A stretch of 64,000 bases of DNA from Bacteroidaceae bacterium (GCA_017615125.1 JAGAAS010000089.1:1-64000), one strand, 5' to 3'; positions 34,124 through 43,916 are shown, numbered from the stretch's first letter. Notes: generated by a model not told the origin, from the sequence alone. A program made the numbers and translations.

Positions 34124-34669
34124 ATGAAACGCGTCCGCTGCCCCAAATGTGACAATTTCATCCTTTTTGATGAGACGAAGTACAAAGAGGGACAGGCGCT
34201 GGTGTTTGTCTGCAACGCCTGCCAGAAGCAGTTCTCCATCCGCCTGGGAGTCAGCAAGCTGCGCGCCACCCAGCAGGAGGAAAACAAGTCTGCCTCCCCC
34301 GCTCCGGAAGAAGAGACCTCATACGGCTTCATTTCCGTTGTGGAGAACACCTTTGCCTACCGTCAGGTGTTGCCCCTGAAGCTCGGCGACAACCTTATCG
34401 GGCGACGCAACAAGGGAACCGAAGTCGACATTCCCATTGAGACGAACGATCCGAGCATGGACCGACGTCACTGCTACATCAACGTAAGCCGCAACAAACG
34501 AGGAGAAATCATCTACACACTCCGAGACAACAACAGCCTCTGCGGAACATTCCTCAACAACGACATACTCGGAAGCAAGGATCGAGTACGCATCTCCGAT
34601 GGAGCCATCATCACCCTAGGCGCTACAACCATCATCCTACACGATAATACCGAGGAGCCGGAACCCTGA
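34124..34669 (+). CDS. FHA-domain protein with N-terminal zinc ribbon
   Basis: 181 residues. A zinc ribbon with Cys6, Cys9, Cys30 and Cys33 (CPKC...CNAC) opens the protein. A linker follows, then an FHA phosphothreonine-binding domain (about 80-175: GDNLIGRRNKGTEVDIPI, DPSMDRRHCYINV, DNNSLCGTFLNN). It starts 12 bp after the HU/SPOR gene, so they are likely one operon. Binds phosphorylated partners in general; the kinase is not in this window. Confidence 0.88.
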   Translation: MKRVRCPKCDNFILFDETKYKEGQALVFVCNACQKQFSIRLGVSKLRATQQEENKSASPAPEEETSYGFISVVENTFAYRQVLPLKLGDNLIGRRNKGTEVDIPIETNDPSMDRRHCYINVSRNKRGEIIYTLRDNNSLCGTFLNNDILGSKDRVRISDGAIITLGATTIILHDNTEEPEP

Positions 34670-34714
34670 AAAACGAAAAATTACGAGAAAAAACATCTTT
34701 GACTAACTTTTTTT

Positions 34715-34731
34715 GCTGTCATGATGACAGC
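34715..34731. promoter_or_regulatory. Palindromic operator at the Gfo/Idh promoter
   Basis: A perfect inverted repeat, GCTGTCAT-G-ATGACAGC, sits at 34715-34731, where the -33 box would be for the -7 box TATATTTG at 34746-34753. That position suggests a repressor or activator site. The transcript would start near 34758, about 80 nt before the ATG. Confidence 0.55.
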
Positions 34732-34745
34732 AACGTTTTTTTTTA

Positions 34746-34753
34746 TATATTTG
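34746..34753 (+). promoter_or_regulatory. -7 box of the Gfo/Idh-DUF1080 operon
   Basis: TATATTTG, preceded by the 17-bp palindrome in place of a recognisable -33 TTTG, which suggests activator dependence. Confidence 0.5.
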
Positions 34754-34837
34754 CACTCAATCTACCCGAGTACTTTTTCAATGAGAGCATATCACTTTTT
34801 TCTATAAACTTACCTTATTATTTAAAATAAACATACC

Positions 34838-36097
34838 ATGGGTTTTTCAAGAAGAGATTTTCTGAAAGCAACCGGGGCAATGGGACTTTTCACCATTATT
34901 CCCCGGAAAGTGATGGGCGGACTACCTGGTGTAATTCCCCCCAGTGACCAACTCACAAAAGGTATCATTGGCGTCGGCGGAATGGGACGTGGACACTACA
35001 ACTACGGAGGAACACGCCTTATTGCCATCTGCGACGTCGACAAGAAGCACCTTGAAGATGGTGTCAACGCTGCTCCCGACAAGATTCAGGCGTTCACCGA
35101 TTTCCGCGACCTTATCGCCTTGCGCGATGTAGATATCGTACATATCGCTACTCCGCCCCACTGGCATGCTCTTATGGCCATTGAAGCCGCTAAGGCAGGC
35201 AAGGACATCTGGTGCGAAAAGCCTATGACACGCACCATTGGCGAAGGAAAGCGTGTGATGGAAGCCGTCAGACAACACGGAAACATTTTCCGTCTGAATA
35301 CGTGGTTCCGCTTCGCAGATACCTTCTACGGGATGGGCACGACAGTAGAGCCCATCAAGAAACTTGTTGACAGCGGACTGCTCGGCTGGCCTCTTACTGT
35401 CACCATCGGACGTCACACAGGCTTTGACTGGAAATTCTACTGGGTAGGCAACACAAACCTTGCCCCGCAGACTGTTCCCGCCGAGCTCGACTACGACATG
35501 TGGCTCGGCCCGGCTCCATACAAGCCCTACAATGCTCACCGCACGCACCAGACCTTCCGAGGCTACTGGGACTACGACGGAGGAGGACTCGGCGATATGG
35601 GACAGCACTATATCGACCCGGTTCAATACTTCCTCGGGAAAGACGATACCAGCCCCGTTTCCGTAGAGATCGATGCTCCGCAGCAACACAGCGACGCCGT
35701 AGGAACCTGGCGCAAGATTACTTTCACCTATGCCGACGGCTGCAAGATTATTCTCGACGGAGCAGGCACAATCAGCGATGTTCCTTACATTGAAGGACCG
35801 AAGGGCAAGCTCTGGCCTGGTTTCCGTTCCGATATTCCCGACTTGCAACGCAAACTAGCTGAATATCCTGATCCAAAGCCACAGGCAACTGACTTTATTC
35901 AGTCCGTTCGCACGCGCGAAAAGTTTGCTCTTAATGAAGTCAACGGTTTCCGCTCATGTACGCTTGTCAATATGGGTATTACTGCCCTGCGTCTCAATCG
36001 AAACCTCCGCTTCGACCCCGAAAAGCTGGAGTTCATCAACGACGATGCCGCCAATCGTCTTATCAACCAGCCTATGCGCGCTCCCTGGATTCTCTGA
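34838..36097 (+). CDS. Tat-exported Gfo/Idh/MocA-family oxidoreductase
   Basis: 419 residues. The N-terminus FSRRDFLKATGAMGLFTI is a twin-arginine signal, so the folded, cofactor-loaded enzyme is exported. The Rossmann motif GVGGMGRG lies at about 46-53 and the conserved EKP (about 127-129) is intact. Secreted relatives oxidise sugars at C3 using tightly bound NAD. It lies 26 bp upstream of a large protein with two DUF1080 domains, a family that includes 3-keto-glycoside hydrolases. Together they suggest oxidation of a glycoside to the 3-keto form followed by cleavage. Substrate unknown. Confidence 0.9.
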   Translation: MGFSRRDFLKATGAMGLFTIIPRKVMGGLPGVIPPSDQLTKGIIGVGGMGRGHYNYGGTRLIAICDVDKKHLEDGVNAAPDKIQAFTDFRDLIALRDVDIVHIATPPHWHALMAIEAAKAGKDIWCEKPMTRTIGEGKRVMEAVRQHGNIFRLNTWFRFADTFYGMGTTVEPIKKLVDSGLLGWPLTVTIGRHTGFDWKFYWVGNTNLAPQTVPAELDYDMWLGPAPYKPYNAHRTHQTFRGYWDYDGGGLGDMGQHYIDPVQYFLGKDDTSPVSVEIDAPQQHSDAVGTWRKITFTYADGCKIILDGAGTISDVPYIEGPKGKLWPGFRSDIPDLQRKLAEYPDPKPQATDFIQSVRTREKFALNEVNGFRSCTLVNMGITALRLNRNLRFDPEKLEFINDDAANRLINQPMRAPWIL

Positions 36098-36123
36098 TTG
36101 TTTAACGCTTAACATCGAATAAA

Positions 36124-39100
36124 ATGAAAACATTCAAATATATTCTTTCCTGTCTGTTCCTTCTGTTGGCTATGTCCATCATGGCACAGAACGATCCAGG
36201 ACGCACAAACAAGACTATCGTTGCTGACGTGCTCGCGCAACTGCCTGCACAGAATGCTGCCAAGTCCAACGCTCTTATGGAAGAACTCCTCCGCACGGGC
36301 AACGAGGGCGTAAGCCAGATTGTCTCCCTGATGTCTGCTCCCGGTGAAGGAGACAACACAGCAATGGAATTCGCTTTAAGCGGCTTGGCGCGCTATGTTA
36401 TGCAAGACAAAAACATGGAAGCAAAACGCGCTGCTCTGTCGGAATCGCTGTGCAAGTCACTCTCAGCCACAAAGATTGACGAGGTTAAGTTCTTTGTTCT
36501 CACCCAACTCCTTCTTGTTGGCAAAGGGGAAGCCGTGCCAGCAGTAGTTGCCTGTATGAACAACGAACGCCTGCACGATGTCGCTTGCCGCACGCTCGTT
36601 AATATCGGCACACCCGAAGCCAAAGCCGCTCTGGTTGCTGCTGGTTACAAGACAGCACCCGATCCGGACCCAGCACCTGCCGCAGACGACCTCGAACGTA
36701 TTGAGGCCAATCGTGTAGCTGACATTTACAACCTTGTAAAGAGTGTTGACAAAGCTTTGCCTCTCACATCCAAGTCTCCAGTTTCGGTAGCTTTGGCCAA
36801 AGCCATGAAGGATCCTGACCGTCGCTTCCGTCAGGCAGTATTAAACATAGTAGCAGAAGAACTTCCTGGCAAGTTCGACAACACCCTCCTCGGTTGTCTC
36901 AAGAAAGCCAATGATGATGCCAAAATTGACATCATGGATTATTTCTCACGTACTTCTGCTAAGGACGCCGTACCTGCTATCACGAAGTTACTTAAAAGCA
37001 AGAATCCGAACGTCCTCGGCAAAGCAGTCAGTGCCCTCGCCAAGATTGGCGGATCGGAAGCCCTCACTCCTCTTGTTAATATATTAAAGGAAAAAGGTAA
37101 ACTGGCAGACTTCAAAACCGCCCTTGTTCGCGACGCTCTTCCCTATATGGATGCGGATGTTGCTCCTGCCCTTTTCGAGGCTTTCGATGCACTCTCACCC
37201 GAAGGACAGGTAGTTGCCACAAAACTATTTGGACACCGTGCTTACACAGAGGCTTCGCCCAAAGTGTTTAGCTTACTCAATGCCGACTACGGAGCCCTTA
37301 GAAATGCTGCATACAATGCTCTTCCTGGCGTGGCTACTAGAGCCGATGTGGATAATCTTTGCAACATGCTTGAAACAGAAGGAGACGATTCCCGTCTGTC
37401 AAACATCAAAGAAGCTCTTCTCGCAGCTACCAATCTAATGGATGCCAAACAACGCGAAGAGCTTTTCCTTCAGAAGACCTCAAAAGCTGATGCAGCAGTT
37501 CGTCCAAATTACTACAATCTTCTCAGCCGTATTGGCAGCACAGACGCAGGCCTTCTTGATACATTCTTCTCATTGCTTGCAACTGGCACCGATGCTGAGA
37601 AAGCTTCTGCTATTGAGAATCTTACTATGCGACCTGACTGTGAGAATGTTGTACGCCGTTCTCTTGCCCTTGCGCGCAAGGATGCAAATCAGGCAAAAGA
37701 ACTTCTTCCTGTCATTCTCAATCGCGTAGCTGCTGCAGACATTACTCCTGAGCGTAAACTATTATTCTTGCGCGATGCATTTGAAGTTGCAGCTACAGAT
37801 GAAGAGAAGTGCGCTGTGCTTACTGCCGTCAGTGAAGCGAAGACATTCCAAGGACTCGTTTTTGCCGGGCGTTTCATCGAAGAACCAGCCCTTCAGCAAG
37901 CTGCCGCCCACACAGTCATGAATATTGGGCTTTCTAATCCATCATTCAACGGCCCTGAGGCAGTTGCCTTGCTTAACCGTGTTGTTGAAGTTCTCGAAGG
38001 CGGTGACGCACGTTATGAGAAAGAAGCTGTCAAGAAACATTTGGCAGAAATGGGCTCCGACCCAGGATACGTTTCTCTTTTCAACGGAAAAGATCTCACG
38101 GGCTGGAAAGGATTAGTTGAAAATCCCATTACTCGTTCGAAAATGAAGGCCAAGCAACTCGCCACAGCCCAAGCAAAAGCCGATGAGATAATGCGAAAAG
38201 ACTGGACGATTGAGAACGGCTGCCTGACCTATGTAGGAAATGGCTATGACAACATTTGTACCGAGAAGCAATACGGGGACTTTGAAATGCTCGTCGATTG
38301 GAGGCTTGATGCCGCTGGAGCCGAGCCTGATGCTGGCATTTACCTTCGCGGTACTCCCCAGGTACAGATATGGGATACCGCTCGCACAAACGTTGGTGCA
38401 CAAGTAGGCTCTGGTGGACTCTATAACAACCAAAAATACAAGAGCATTCCTTCGCACGTAGCAGATAATCCCACTGGGGAATGGAACACATTCCGTATTG
38501 TCATGCAAGGCGATCGTGTAAGCGTATGGCTTAACGGAGATAATGTGGTAGATAATGTTATAATGGAAAACTATTGGGATCGTTCTCAGCCCATTCCTTA
38601 TATTGACCAAATAGAGCTACAGGCACACGGAAGCAAAGTTTGGTATCGCGACATTTACGTGAAGGAATTTGTTTCCCCAAAGCCTTACGAGCTATCTGCT
38701 CAAGAAAAGAAAGAAGGTTTTCGTCCTCTCTTCGACGGAGTAACGATGCACGGCTGGATAGGTAACCTGCAAGACTACATTGCTGAAGATGGCTGCATTG
38801 TCCTCTATCCAAATCATGGAGGAGGTGGCAACCTCTACACCGAGGAAGAATTCTCTGACTTTATTCTCCGCTTTGATGTTTGGCTCACGCCAGCTGCAAA
38901 TAACGGTCTTGGAGTACGTACTCCCACAGAGGGTGACGCTGCTTACGTCGGAATGGAACTCCAGATTCTCGACAATGAAGATCCCGTTTATAAAGACTTA
39001 CAACCCTATCAATATCATGGTTCTGTTTATGGTGTAATCCCAGCCAAACGCGGCTTCCAGAATAAACCCGGCGAATGGAACACAGAAGAAGTCTACTTCA

Positions 39101-39297
39101 AGGGCAACAAGGTGCGCGTTAAACTTAACGGAACCGTTATTGTTGATGGAGACATCAAAGAAGCATCCAAAGGCTTCACGGAAACAATGGACCATAGAGA
39201 ACATCCTGGACTTTCCAACCCCAAAGGACATCTCGGTTTCTTAGGACACGGCTCACATGTCAAGTTCCGTAACATCCGAATCAAGGAACTGAAATAA
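36124..39297 (+). CDS. HEAT-repeat protein with two C-terminal DUF1080 domains
   Basis: 1057 residues with a Sec signal (cleavage after IMA). Residues about 30-640 are alpha-helical HEAT-type repeats (for example FVLTQLLLVGKGEAVPAVVA and AVPAITKLLKSKNPNVLGKA). Two DUF1080 / 3-keto-disaccharide hydrolase domains follow: about 648-855 (YVSLFNGKDLTGWKGLVENP, DAGIYLRGTPQVQIWD) and 865-1057 (FRPLFDGVTMHGWIGNL, NGLGVRTPTEGDAAYVGMEL). The two domains are clearly diverged from each other. Codon usage looks more AT-rich than in the neighbours. Operon with the upstream oxidoreductase. Confidence 0.88.
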   Translation: MKTFKYILSCLFLLLAMSIMAQNDPGRTNKTIVADVLAQLPAQNAAKSNALMEELLRTGNEGVSQIVSLMSAPGEGDNTAMEFALSGLARYVMQDKNMEAKRAALSESLCKSLSATKIDEVKFFVLTQLLLVGKGEAVPAVVACMNNERLHDVACRTLVNIGTPEAKAALVAAGYKTAPDPDPAPAADDLERIEANRVADIYNLVKSVDKALPLTSKSPVSVALAKAMKDPDRRFRQAVLNIVAEELPGKFDNTLLGCLKKANDDAKIDIMDYFSRTSAKDAVPAITKLLKSKNPNVLGKAVSALAKIGGSEALTPLVNILKEKGKLADFKTALVRDALPYMDADVAPALFEAFDALSPEGQVVATKLFGHRAYTEASPKVFSLLNADYGALRNAAYNALPGVATRADVDNLCNMLETEGDDSRLSNIKEALLAATNLMDAKQREELFLQKTSKADAAVRPNYYNLLSRIGSTDAGLLDTFFSLLATGTDAEKASAIENLTMRPDCENVVRRSLALARKDANQAKELLPVILNRVAAADITPERKLLFLRDAFEVAATDEEKCAVLTAVSEAKTFQGLVFAGRFIEEPALQQAAAHTVMNIGLSNPSFNGPEAVALLNRVVEVLEGGDARYEKEAVKKHLAEMGSDPGYVSLFNGKDLTGWKGLVENPITRSKMKAKQLATAQAKADEIMRKDWTIENGCLTYVGNGYDNICTEKQYGDFEMLVDWRLDAAGAEPDAGIYLRGTPQVQIWDTARTNVGAQVGSGGLYNNQKYKSIPSHVADNPTGEWNTFRIVMQGDRVSVWLNGDNVVDNVIMENYWDRSQPIPYIDQIELQAHGSKVWYRDIYVKEFVSPKPYELSAQEKKEGFRPLFDGVTMHGWIGNLQDYIAEDGCIVLYPNHGGGGNLYTEEEFSDFILRFDVWLTPAANNGLGVRTPTEGDAAYVGMELQILDNEDPVYKDLQPYQYHGSVYGVIPAKRGFQNKPGEWNTEEVYFKGNKVRVKLNGTVIVDGDIKEASKGFTETMDHREHPGLSNPKGHLGFLGHGSHVKFRNIRIKELK

Positions 39298-39320
39298 AGA
39301 GATTGTAACTATTAGAGAAA

Positions 39321-39361
39321 AATAGAGCGGAGCTACTTAGATGGTAGCTCCGCTCTATTAT
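39321..39361. terminator. Bidirectional terminator
   Basis: A perfect 16-bp stem, AATAGAGCGGAGCTAC (39321-39336) / GTAGCTCCGCTCTATT (39344-39359), with a 7-nt loop. Between the convergent DUF1080 and sigma-factor genes. Confidence 0.88.
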
Positions 39362-39452
39362 TTACTCATCTGAAAGATCTCTTCGTCTTTTATTTCTATC
39401 TATTCAGAAAGTGTTAATAATATAAGTCGAATAACGTACTTTTAGATAATTC

Positions 39453-40046
39453 TTAGGCTAATTCCAAGGAAATGCCTTTTTCCAGCGCCATATTTCGGAG
39501 ATTGATAATTGCATAACGCATACGCCCCAACGCAGTATTGATGCTGACGCCTGTAGCTTCTGCTATCTCGCGGAAACTGAGATCCTGATAATACCGCATG
39601 AAAACAACCTCCCGTTGAACGTCTGGAAGAACATTGATAAGGCGACGAACATCGCGCAATACTTGCCTATTGACCAGAGCCGTTTCTACATTATCGTCGC
39701 AAAGCTCCGCATTATTGAACAAGTCTACTTCGCTTTCGTCATTGGAAAGGAGAAGATCGCTTTTATCGTGCCGGAAGGAATCGATAATCAGATTATGAGC
39801 GATTCGAGTAAGCCAAGCGCCAAATCGTCCCGACTCCGCATAACGCCCTTGCTTGATGGTAGTAATAGCTTTAATAAAGGTCTCTTGGAAAAGATCTTCT
39901 GCCAGCGTTTCGTTGCGAACAATAAAAGATATGTAGGTAAAGAGCTTGCTCTGATAACGGGAGAGCAACTCGTCAAATGCCGCATTTTCGCCTTTTGAAT
40001 ACAACTCGACCAACTCTTCGTCAGTCATTGACTTGAATTCATTCAT
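39453..40046 (-). CDS. ECF-type RNA polymerase sigma factor
   Basis: 197 residues. Sigma region 2 (about 20-90: DELLSRYQSKLFTYISFIVR, LAEDLFQETFIKA, FGAWLTRIAHNLIID) and region 4 (about 130-185: LPDVQREVVFMRYYQDLSFR, EIAEATGVSINTALGRMRYA) are complete. An acidic insertion (SNDESEVDLFNNAELCDDN) separates them. No anti-sigma gene is adjacent, which is common for this conserved Bacteroidota group. It lies alone with a 210-bp upstream gap. Confidence 0.93.
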   Translation of the reverse strand: MNEFKSMTDEELVELYSKGENAAFDELLSRYQSKLFTYISFIVRNETLAEDLFQETFIKAITTIKQGRYAESGRFGAWLTRIAHNLIIDSFRHDKSDLLLSNDESEVDLFNNAELCDDNVETALVNRQVLRDVRRLINVLPDVQREVVFMRYYQDLSFREIAEATGVSINTALGRMRYAIINLRNMALEKGISLELA

Positions 40047-40256
40047 AAACTTCCTTTTTTACTTTTTCAGAGTAAGGATGTTTCGATAGGCGATAGTGTT
40101 TTAGTTCGACATTATTTGATTTGACGCGACAAAGAAAAGGCAATTTTTATTATGATGCAAGAAAAAATCAAAAAAAATGACTTTTTCGGCCTTTCTGACA
40201 CAACAAACGGGGATTTTCTGCGTTACTCACGCTAAAAAAACGCATTTACCAAAAGT

Positions 40257-41219
40257 TTATAGCTGTTCTGACAATTGCCAGAGAGAGATGTCGGGATGTC
40301 CGTGCAGAAAGTCGGCTACAGGCATCCGCCGCTTTCCTGCAATCTGCAGGCTGAGAACTGAAATTACGCCGCTAGATGTACCAATGCGGAGATACGAACG
40401 GGAATCAGAATCGATTGTTCCAACGGGCAACGAGCCTTCTTCTACTCTCGTCTGGAAAATCTTCGCATCAATCTGCATGCCTTCGGGAGTGACAAATGTA
40501 GTCCAGGCAGCAGGATAAGGCGATAGTCCTCGCACAAAATTGTGAATATCGCATGCGGGTTGAGCCCAATGAATGAAGGTGTTTTCTTTGAATAATTTCG
40601 GAGCAGGACGAAGAACTGTTTCGGAAGTAACCAGTTCCGACTGAGCTACAGGATGTATCGTGCCAGCAATAATATCATCGACGGTACGAAGAGTTACCTC
40701 AGCGCCAAGAGCCATAAGACGGTCGTGAACAGACTCTGCATCATCGTCAGGACCTATGGGAATACGCTCCTGACGTATTATCGCGCCGGTATCTATATCA
40801 TGTTGGAGGAAGAAAGTAGTGACTCCCGTTTCCGTTTCGCCATTCATAATGGCCCAGTTGATAGGCGCAGCTCCGCGATACTGAGGTAGCAGGGAGGCAT
40901 GAAGGTTGAACGTGCCGAGAGGAGGCATCGCCCAAACCGCTTCAGGAAGCATACGGAAGGCAACGACTATCTGCAAATCAGCCCGATAGGATGCAAGCTC
41001 AGCCAGAAACGTCTCGTCCTTCAGTTTTTCCGGCTGAAGCACGGGAATTCCTGCGGAAAGTGCATACTGCTTGACGGCACTTGGCTGAAGAACACTTCCG
41101 TGACGCCCTTTGGGCTTGTCGGGCATCGTAACAACAGCTACCACATCGTATCCGTTTTCAACAAGAGCACGAAGAGTGCCTACCGCGAAGTCGGGAGTTC
41201 CCATAAAGATGATTCGCAT
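40257..41219 (-). CDS. fmt: Methionyl-tRNA formyltransferase
   Basis: 320 residues. Formylates initiator Met-tRNA using 10-formyl-THF. The start MRIIFMGTPDFAVGTLRALV, the folate-site motif FNLHASLLPQYRGAAPINWA with HxSLLP, and TFFLQHDIDTGAII are standard. A C-terminal tRNA-binding domain follows. Lies downstream of the CLC gene, separated by repeat copy 4. Confidence 0.96.
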   Translation of the reverse strand: MRIIFMGTPDFAVGTLRALVENGYDVVAVVTMPDKPKGRHGSVLQPSAVKQYALSAGIPVLQPEKLKDETFLAELASYRADLQIVVAFRMLPEAVWAMPPLGTFNLHASLLPQYRGAAPINWAIMNGETETGVTTFFLQHDIDTGAIIRQERIPIGPDDDAESVHDRLMALGAEVTLRTVDDIIAGTIHPVAQSELVTSETVLRPAPKLFKENTFIHWAQPACDIHNFVRGLSPYPAAWTTFVTPEGMQIDAKIFQTRVEEGSLPVGTIDSDSRSYLRIGTSSGVISVLSLQIAGKRRMPVADFLHGHPDISLWQLSEQL

Positions 41220-41277
41220 AAGTCAAACAGTTTGAAAATTCAAAATTAAGTTATATCTGAAATCGGGCTTGGATTAT

Positions 41278-41400
41278 GTAGAAAGAAAAAAGAATTATGA
41301 AGAAGGAATAATTTTTTTTCGAGAAGGGAAAAATTTTTTTTCTTTCTTCATACGGCGAGATGTAGAAAGAAAAATTTTTTTTGAAGAAAGAATAATTTGA
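41278..41400. repeat. Mosaic intergenic repeat, copy 4
   Basis: The largest copy. Its 41301-41374 segment is identical over 74 bp to 51566-51639. The 28-bp core (41342-41369) runs CTTTCT...AGAAAG with TCATACGGCGAGATGT inside. It ends with AATTTTTTTTGAAGAAAG and AATAATTT. Lies between clc and fmt. Confidence 0.92.
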
Positions 41401-41445
41401 GATGTATTGAGCATAATCCAAAGAACGGGAAAAAGTCCTGCGGAA

Positions 41446-43260
41446 CTATTCGTCGGAGAAGTCTACGATAAGCCTCCGATATTCGTTGAAGATTTTAGAG
41501 CGCGATATAAAGCCCTGATAGACACCGTTTTCGTCCTCGACAGGAAGGTTCCATGCCTTTGTCTCATCGAATTTGTGCATCACGGCATCCATTGAGTCAG
41601 TTAGCAAGAGGCGCGCAGGAGTCAGCTTCATCAGTTTATCCACCGTGTAGCGATGATAAAGCTCTGTACGGAACATTAGTTTGCGCACATCGTCCAGAAA
41701 AACAATGCCTACCAGTTGTTGCTCCGCATTCAGCACAGGAAACAAATTGCGCGAGGAGCGGGAAATGGCGTTGACAAGCTGCCCCAAGTCCATATCGGGC
41801 GAAAGAGGAGTGAAGTTCTTCTCAATGACGTTCTCGGTACGCATTAGTACAAGTACCGACTTGTCTGTATGGTGCGTAAGAAGTTCTCCCTTCTTCGCCA
41901 GACGCATACTGTAGATGCTATGTCGTTGGAAAATACGTATCGTGAGGTATGAAGCAGCCGAGACAATCATCAGAGGAAGCAGCAAGCCGTATCCTCCCGT
42001 CAGCTCGGCAATGAGGAAGATGCCCGTAAGAGGCGCATGCATGACGCCCGACATTAATCCAGCCATTCCGAAGAGTGCGAAATTCTCCTCAGGCATAAAA
42101 GGACCTATGTGAAGCGAATTGCAGACGTGGGCGAAGATAAATCCTGCGATGCAGCCGAGAAACAAGCTGGGCGCGAAAATTCCTCCGCATCCGCCTCCTC
42201 CATTAGTTGCAACCGACGCGAATACCTTGAACAGCAGCACAAGCCCCAAGTAAACAATTAGCATGTGAGCGTGCCCGAAGAAGAAAGAGTTGTTCATCAC
42301 CTGATTCCAATCAGCCGACATGTGGTTGTTAATAAGAAGGTTAATCGTATCGTAACCCTCTCCGTACAACGAAGGAAAGAGGAAGATAAGCACACTAAGC
42401 ACAATTCCGCAAACGAGCAGCTTGCGATAAGGTCCCTTGATCTTGGCGATGAGTCCCTCGCAAGCGTTCATCGTTTCAGAAAAATAAAGCGACACAAAAC
42501 CGCAGAAGATACCGAGCAGAATAACAAAAGGTATGCGATCCAAAGTAAAGGCATTCTCGATGCTGAACTTGAACATCGGTTCCATACCGTTGAAGATGTA
42601 CGATACCGTCGTAGCGGTGACGCTGGAAAGCATAAGCGGCAGAAGCGAAGACATCGTGAGGTCTATCATAAGTACCTCAACAACAAAGACAAGCCCCGCG
42701 ATAGGAGCCTTGAAGATCCCAGCCACAGCTCCTGCTGCCCCACATCCTACAAGGAGAAGGAGGTAACGTCGGTCAAGATTAAAGAGACTTCCCAAGTTCG
42801 AACCGATAGCAGAACCAGTAAGCACAATAGGAGCCTCAGCGCCGACAGATCCTCCAAAACCGATTGTGATACCACTCGCAACAATCGAAGACCACATGTT
42901 ATGCCCCCTGATACGAGCCTGACGCCGCGAGATAGCATATAGGATGCGAGTGACTCCGTGACTGATGTCGTCACGCACAACACGACGGATAAATACGCCT
43001 GAAAGATAAATACCTACGACAGGATAAAGAAGGTATAGGAAATTGGCTCCCGTAATGTCAAATCCGTGCGTGAGCAACTGCTGGATAACATGAATGAGCG
43101 TATGAAGCAAAGTCGCAGCTAACGCAGCAAAAAAGCCTACCAAAACACTCAGGATAAGCACGAAGCGGCTGTCGCTGATATGCTCGGAACGCCATTTGAC
43201 AACGTTTTCCAAAGAAAAAGTATGTTGAGCAGAAGAATTCATAGACAGTTTTCTATTCAC
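41446..43260 (-). CDS. CLC-family chloride channel/transporter with CBS domains
   Basis: 604 residues. The CLC core (about 30-430) has 10 or more membrane helices, GGSVGAEAPIVLTGSAIGSN (gating-Glu motif, here GAEAP in place of GxEGP) and NGGGGCGGIFAPSLFLG (GGIFAP pore motif). Two C-terminal CBS domains (about 470-590) probably sense nucleotides. Carries Cl- or another anion, possibly with H+ exchange. Its ATG overlaps the tsaC stop by 8 bp, so they are co-translated. Confidence 0.92.
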   Translation of the reverse strand: MNRKLSMNSSAQHTFSLENVVKWRSEHISDSRFVLILSVLVGFFAALAATLLHTLIHVIQQLLTHGFDITGANFLYLLYPVVGIYLSGVFIRRVVRDDISHGVTRILYAISRRQARIRGHNMWSSIVASGITIGFGGSVGAEAPIVLTGSAIGSNLGSLFNLDRRYLLLLVGCGAAGAVAGIFKAPIAGLVFVVEVLMIDLTMSSLLPLMLSSVTATTVSYIFNGMEPMFKFSIENAFTLDRIPFVILLGIFCGFVSLYFSETMNACEGLIAKIKGPYRKLLVCGIVLSVLIFLFPSLYGEGYDTINLLINNHMSADWNQVMNNSFFFGHAHMLIVYLGLVLLFKVFASVATNGGGGCGGIFAPSLFLGCIAGFIFAHVCNSLHIGPFMPEENFALFGMAGLMSGVMHAPLTGIFLIAELTGGYGLLLPLMIVSAASYLTIRIFQRHSIYSMRLAKKGELLTHHTDKSVLVLMRTENVIEKNFTPLSPDMDLGQLVNAISRSSRNLFPVLNAEQQLVGIVFLDDVRKLMFRTELYHRYTVDKLMKLTPARLLLTDSMDAVMHKFDETKAWNLPVEDENGVYQGFISRSKIFNEYRRLIVDFSDE

Positions 43261-43915
43261 GGATAATCTGTATCTCCCCTTTTGCGCTCAGGCGAATGAT
43301 AGATGATGGCTTCGTGGGCTTCTTCTCTCCCCGACGACATTTGACAACATAATCCACAGCCTCAAGTATCTCATCGCTTATCTCCGAAAACGTGCGAGGC
43401 GTAGGCTCTCCGCTGATATTGGCAGAAGTCGAGACGATAGCTTTCCCGAAACGATAACAGAGTTGACTCGAAAACGCTTCGCGCGTAACACGAATCCCCA
43501 CAGATCCATCTGACGCAACGACGTTTGGAGCCAAGTTGCGCGCATTATCATAGATAATGGTAAGGGGTTTCTCCGAAAGCTCGATTAAATCCCAAGCCAC
43601 ATCGGGCACATCCTTCACGTAAAGGCTCACTTTAGCATCGTTATCGACAAGCATCAGCATCGTCTTTGAGTCTGCGCGATGCTTGATATCGTAAACGCGC
43701 TGAACAGCCTGCTCATTCGTAGCATCACAGCCTATTCCCCAGACAGTATCTGTAGGATATAGAATCACCCCACCCTTCCGAAGGACTTCACAGGCACGTT
43801 TCACCTCATCGTCATAACGGGGGATGTTCTTCTTCTCTACCTGAGAAACTTTTTTCTGAGGAGAAGGATTCTGACGTTTGGAAACTTTGCGAAAGGACTT
43901 TTTATCTTCCATCAT
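43253..43915 (-). CDS. tsaC: L-threonylcarbamoyladenylate synthase
   Basis: 220 residues from ATG 43915 (a second ATG is at 43912). A basic tail of about 40 residues precedes the YrdC domain (RACEVLRKGGVILYPTDTVW, GIGCDATNEQAVQRVYDIKH, VGIRVTREAFSSQLCYRFGK, IVSTSANISGEPTP). It makes threonylcarbamoyl-AMP from Thr, bicarbonate and ATP for the t6A tRNA modification completed by TsaD (also in this window). The start is 2 bp after the prfC stop; frames reaching further into prfC are not used. Confidence 0.93.
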   Translation of the reverse strand: MMEDKKSFRKVSKRQNPSPQKKVSQVEKKNIPRYDDEVKRACEVLRKGGVILYPTDTVWGIGCDATNEQAVQRVYDIKHRADSKTMLMLVDNDAKVSLYVKDVPDVAWDLIELSEKPLTIIYDNARNLAPNVVASDGSVGIRVTREAFSSQLCYRFGKAIVSTSANISGEPTPRTFSEISDEILEAVDYVVKCRRGEKKPTKPSSIIRLSAKGEIQIIRE

Positions 43916-43916
43916 A

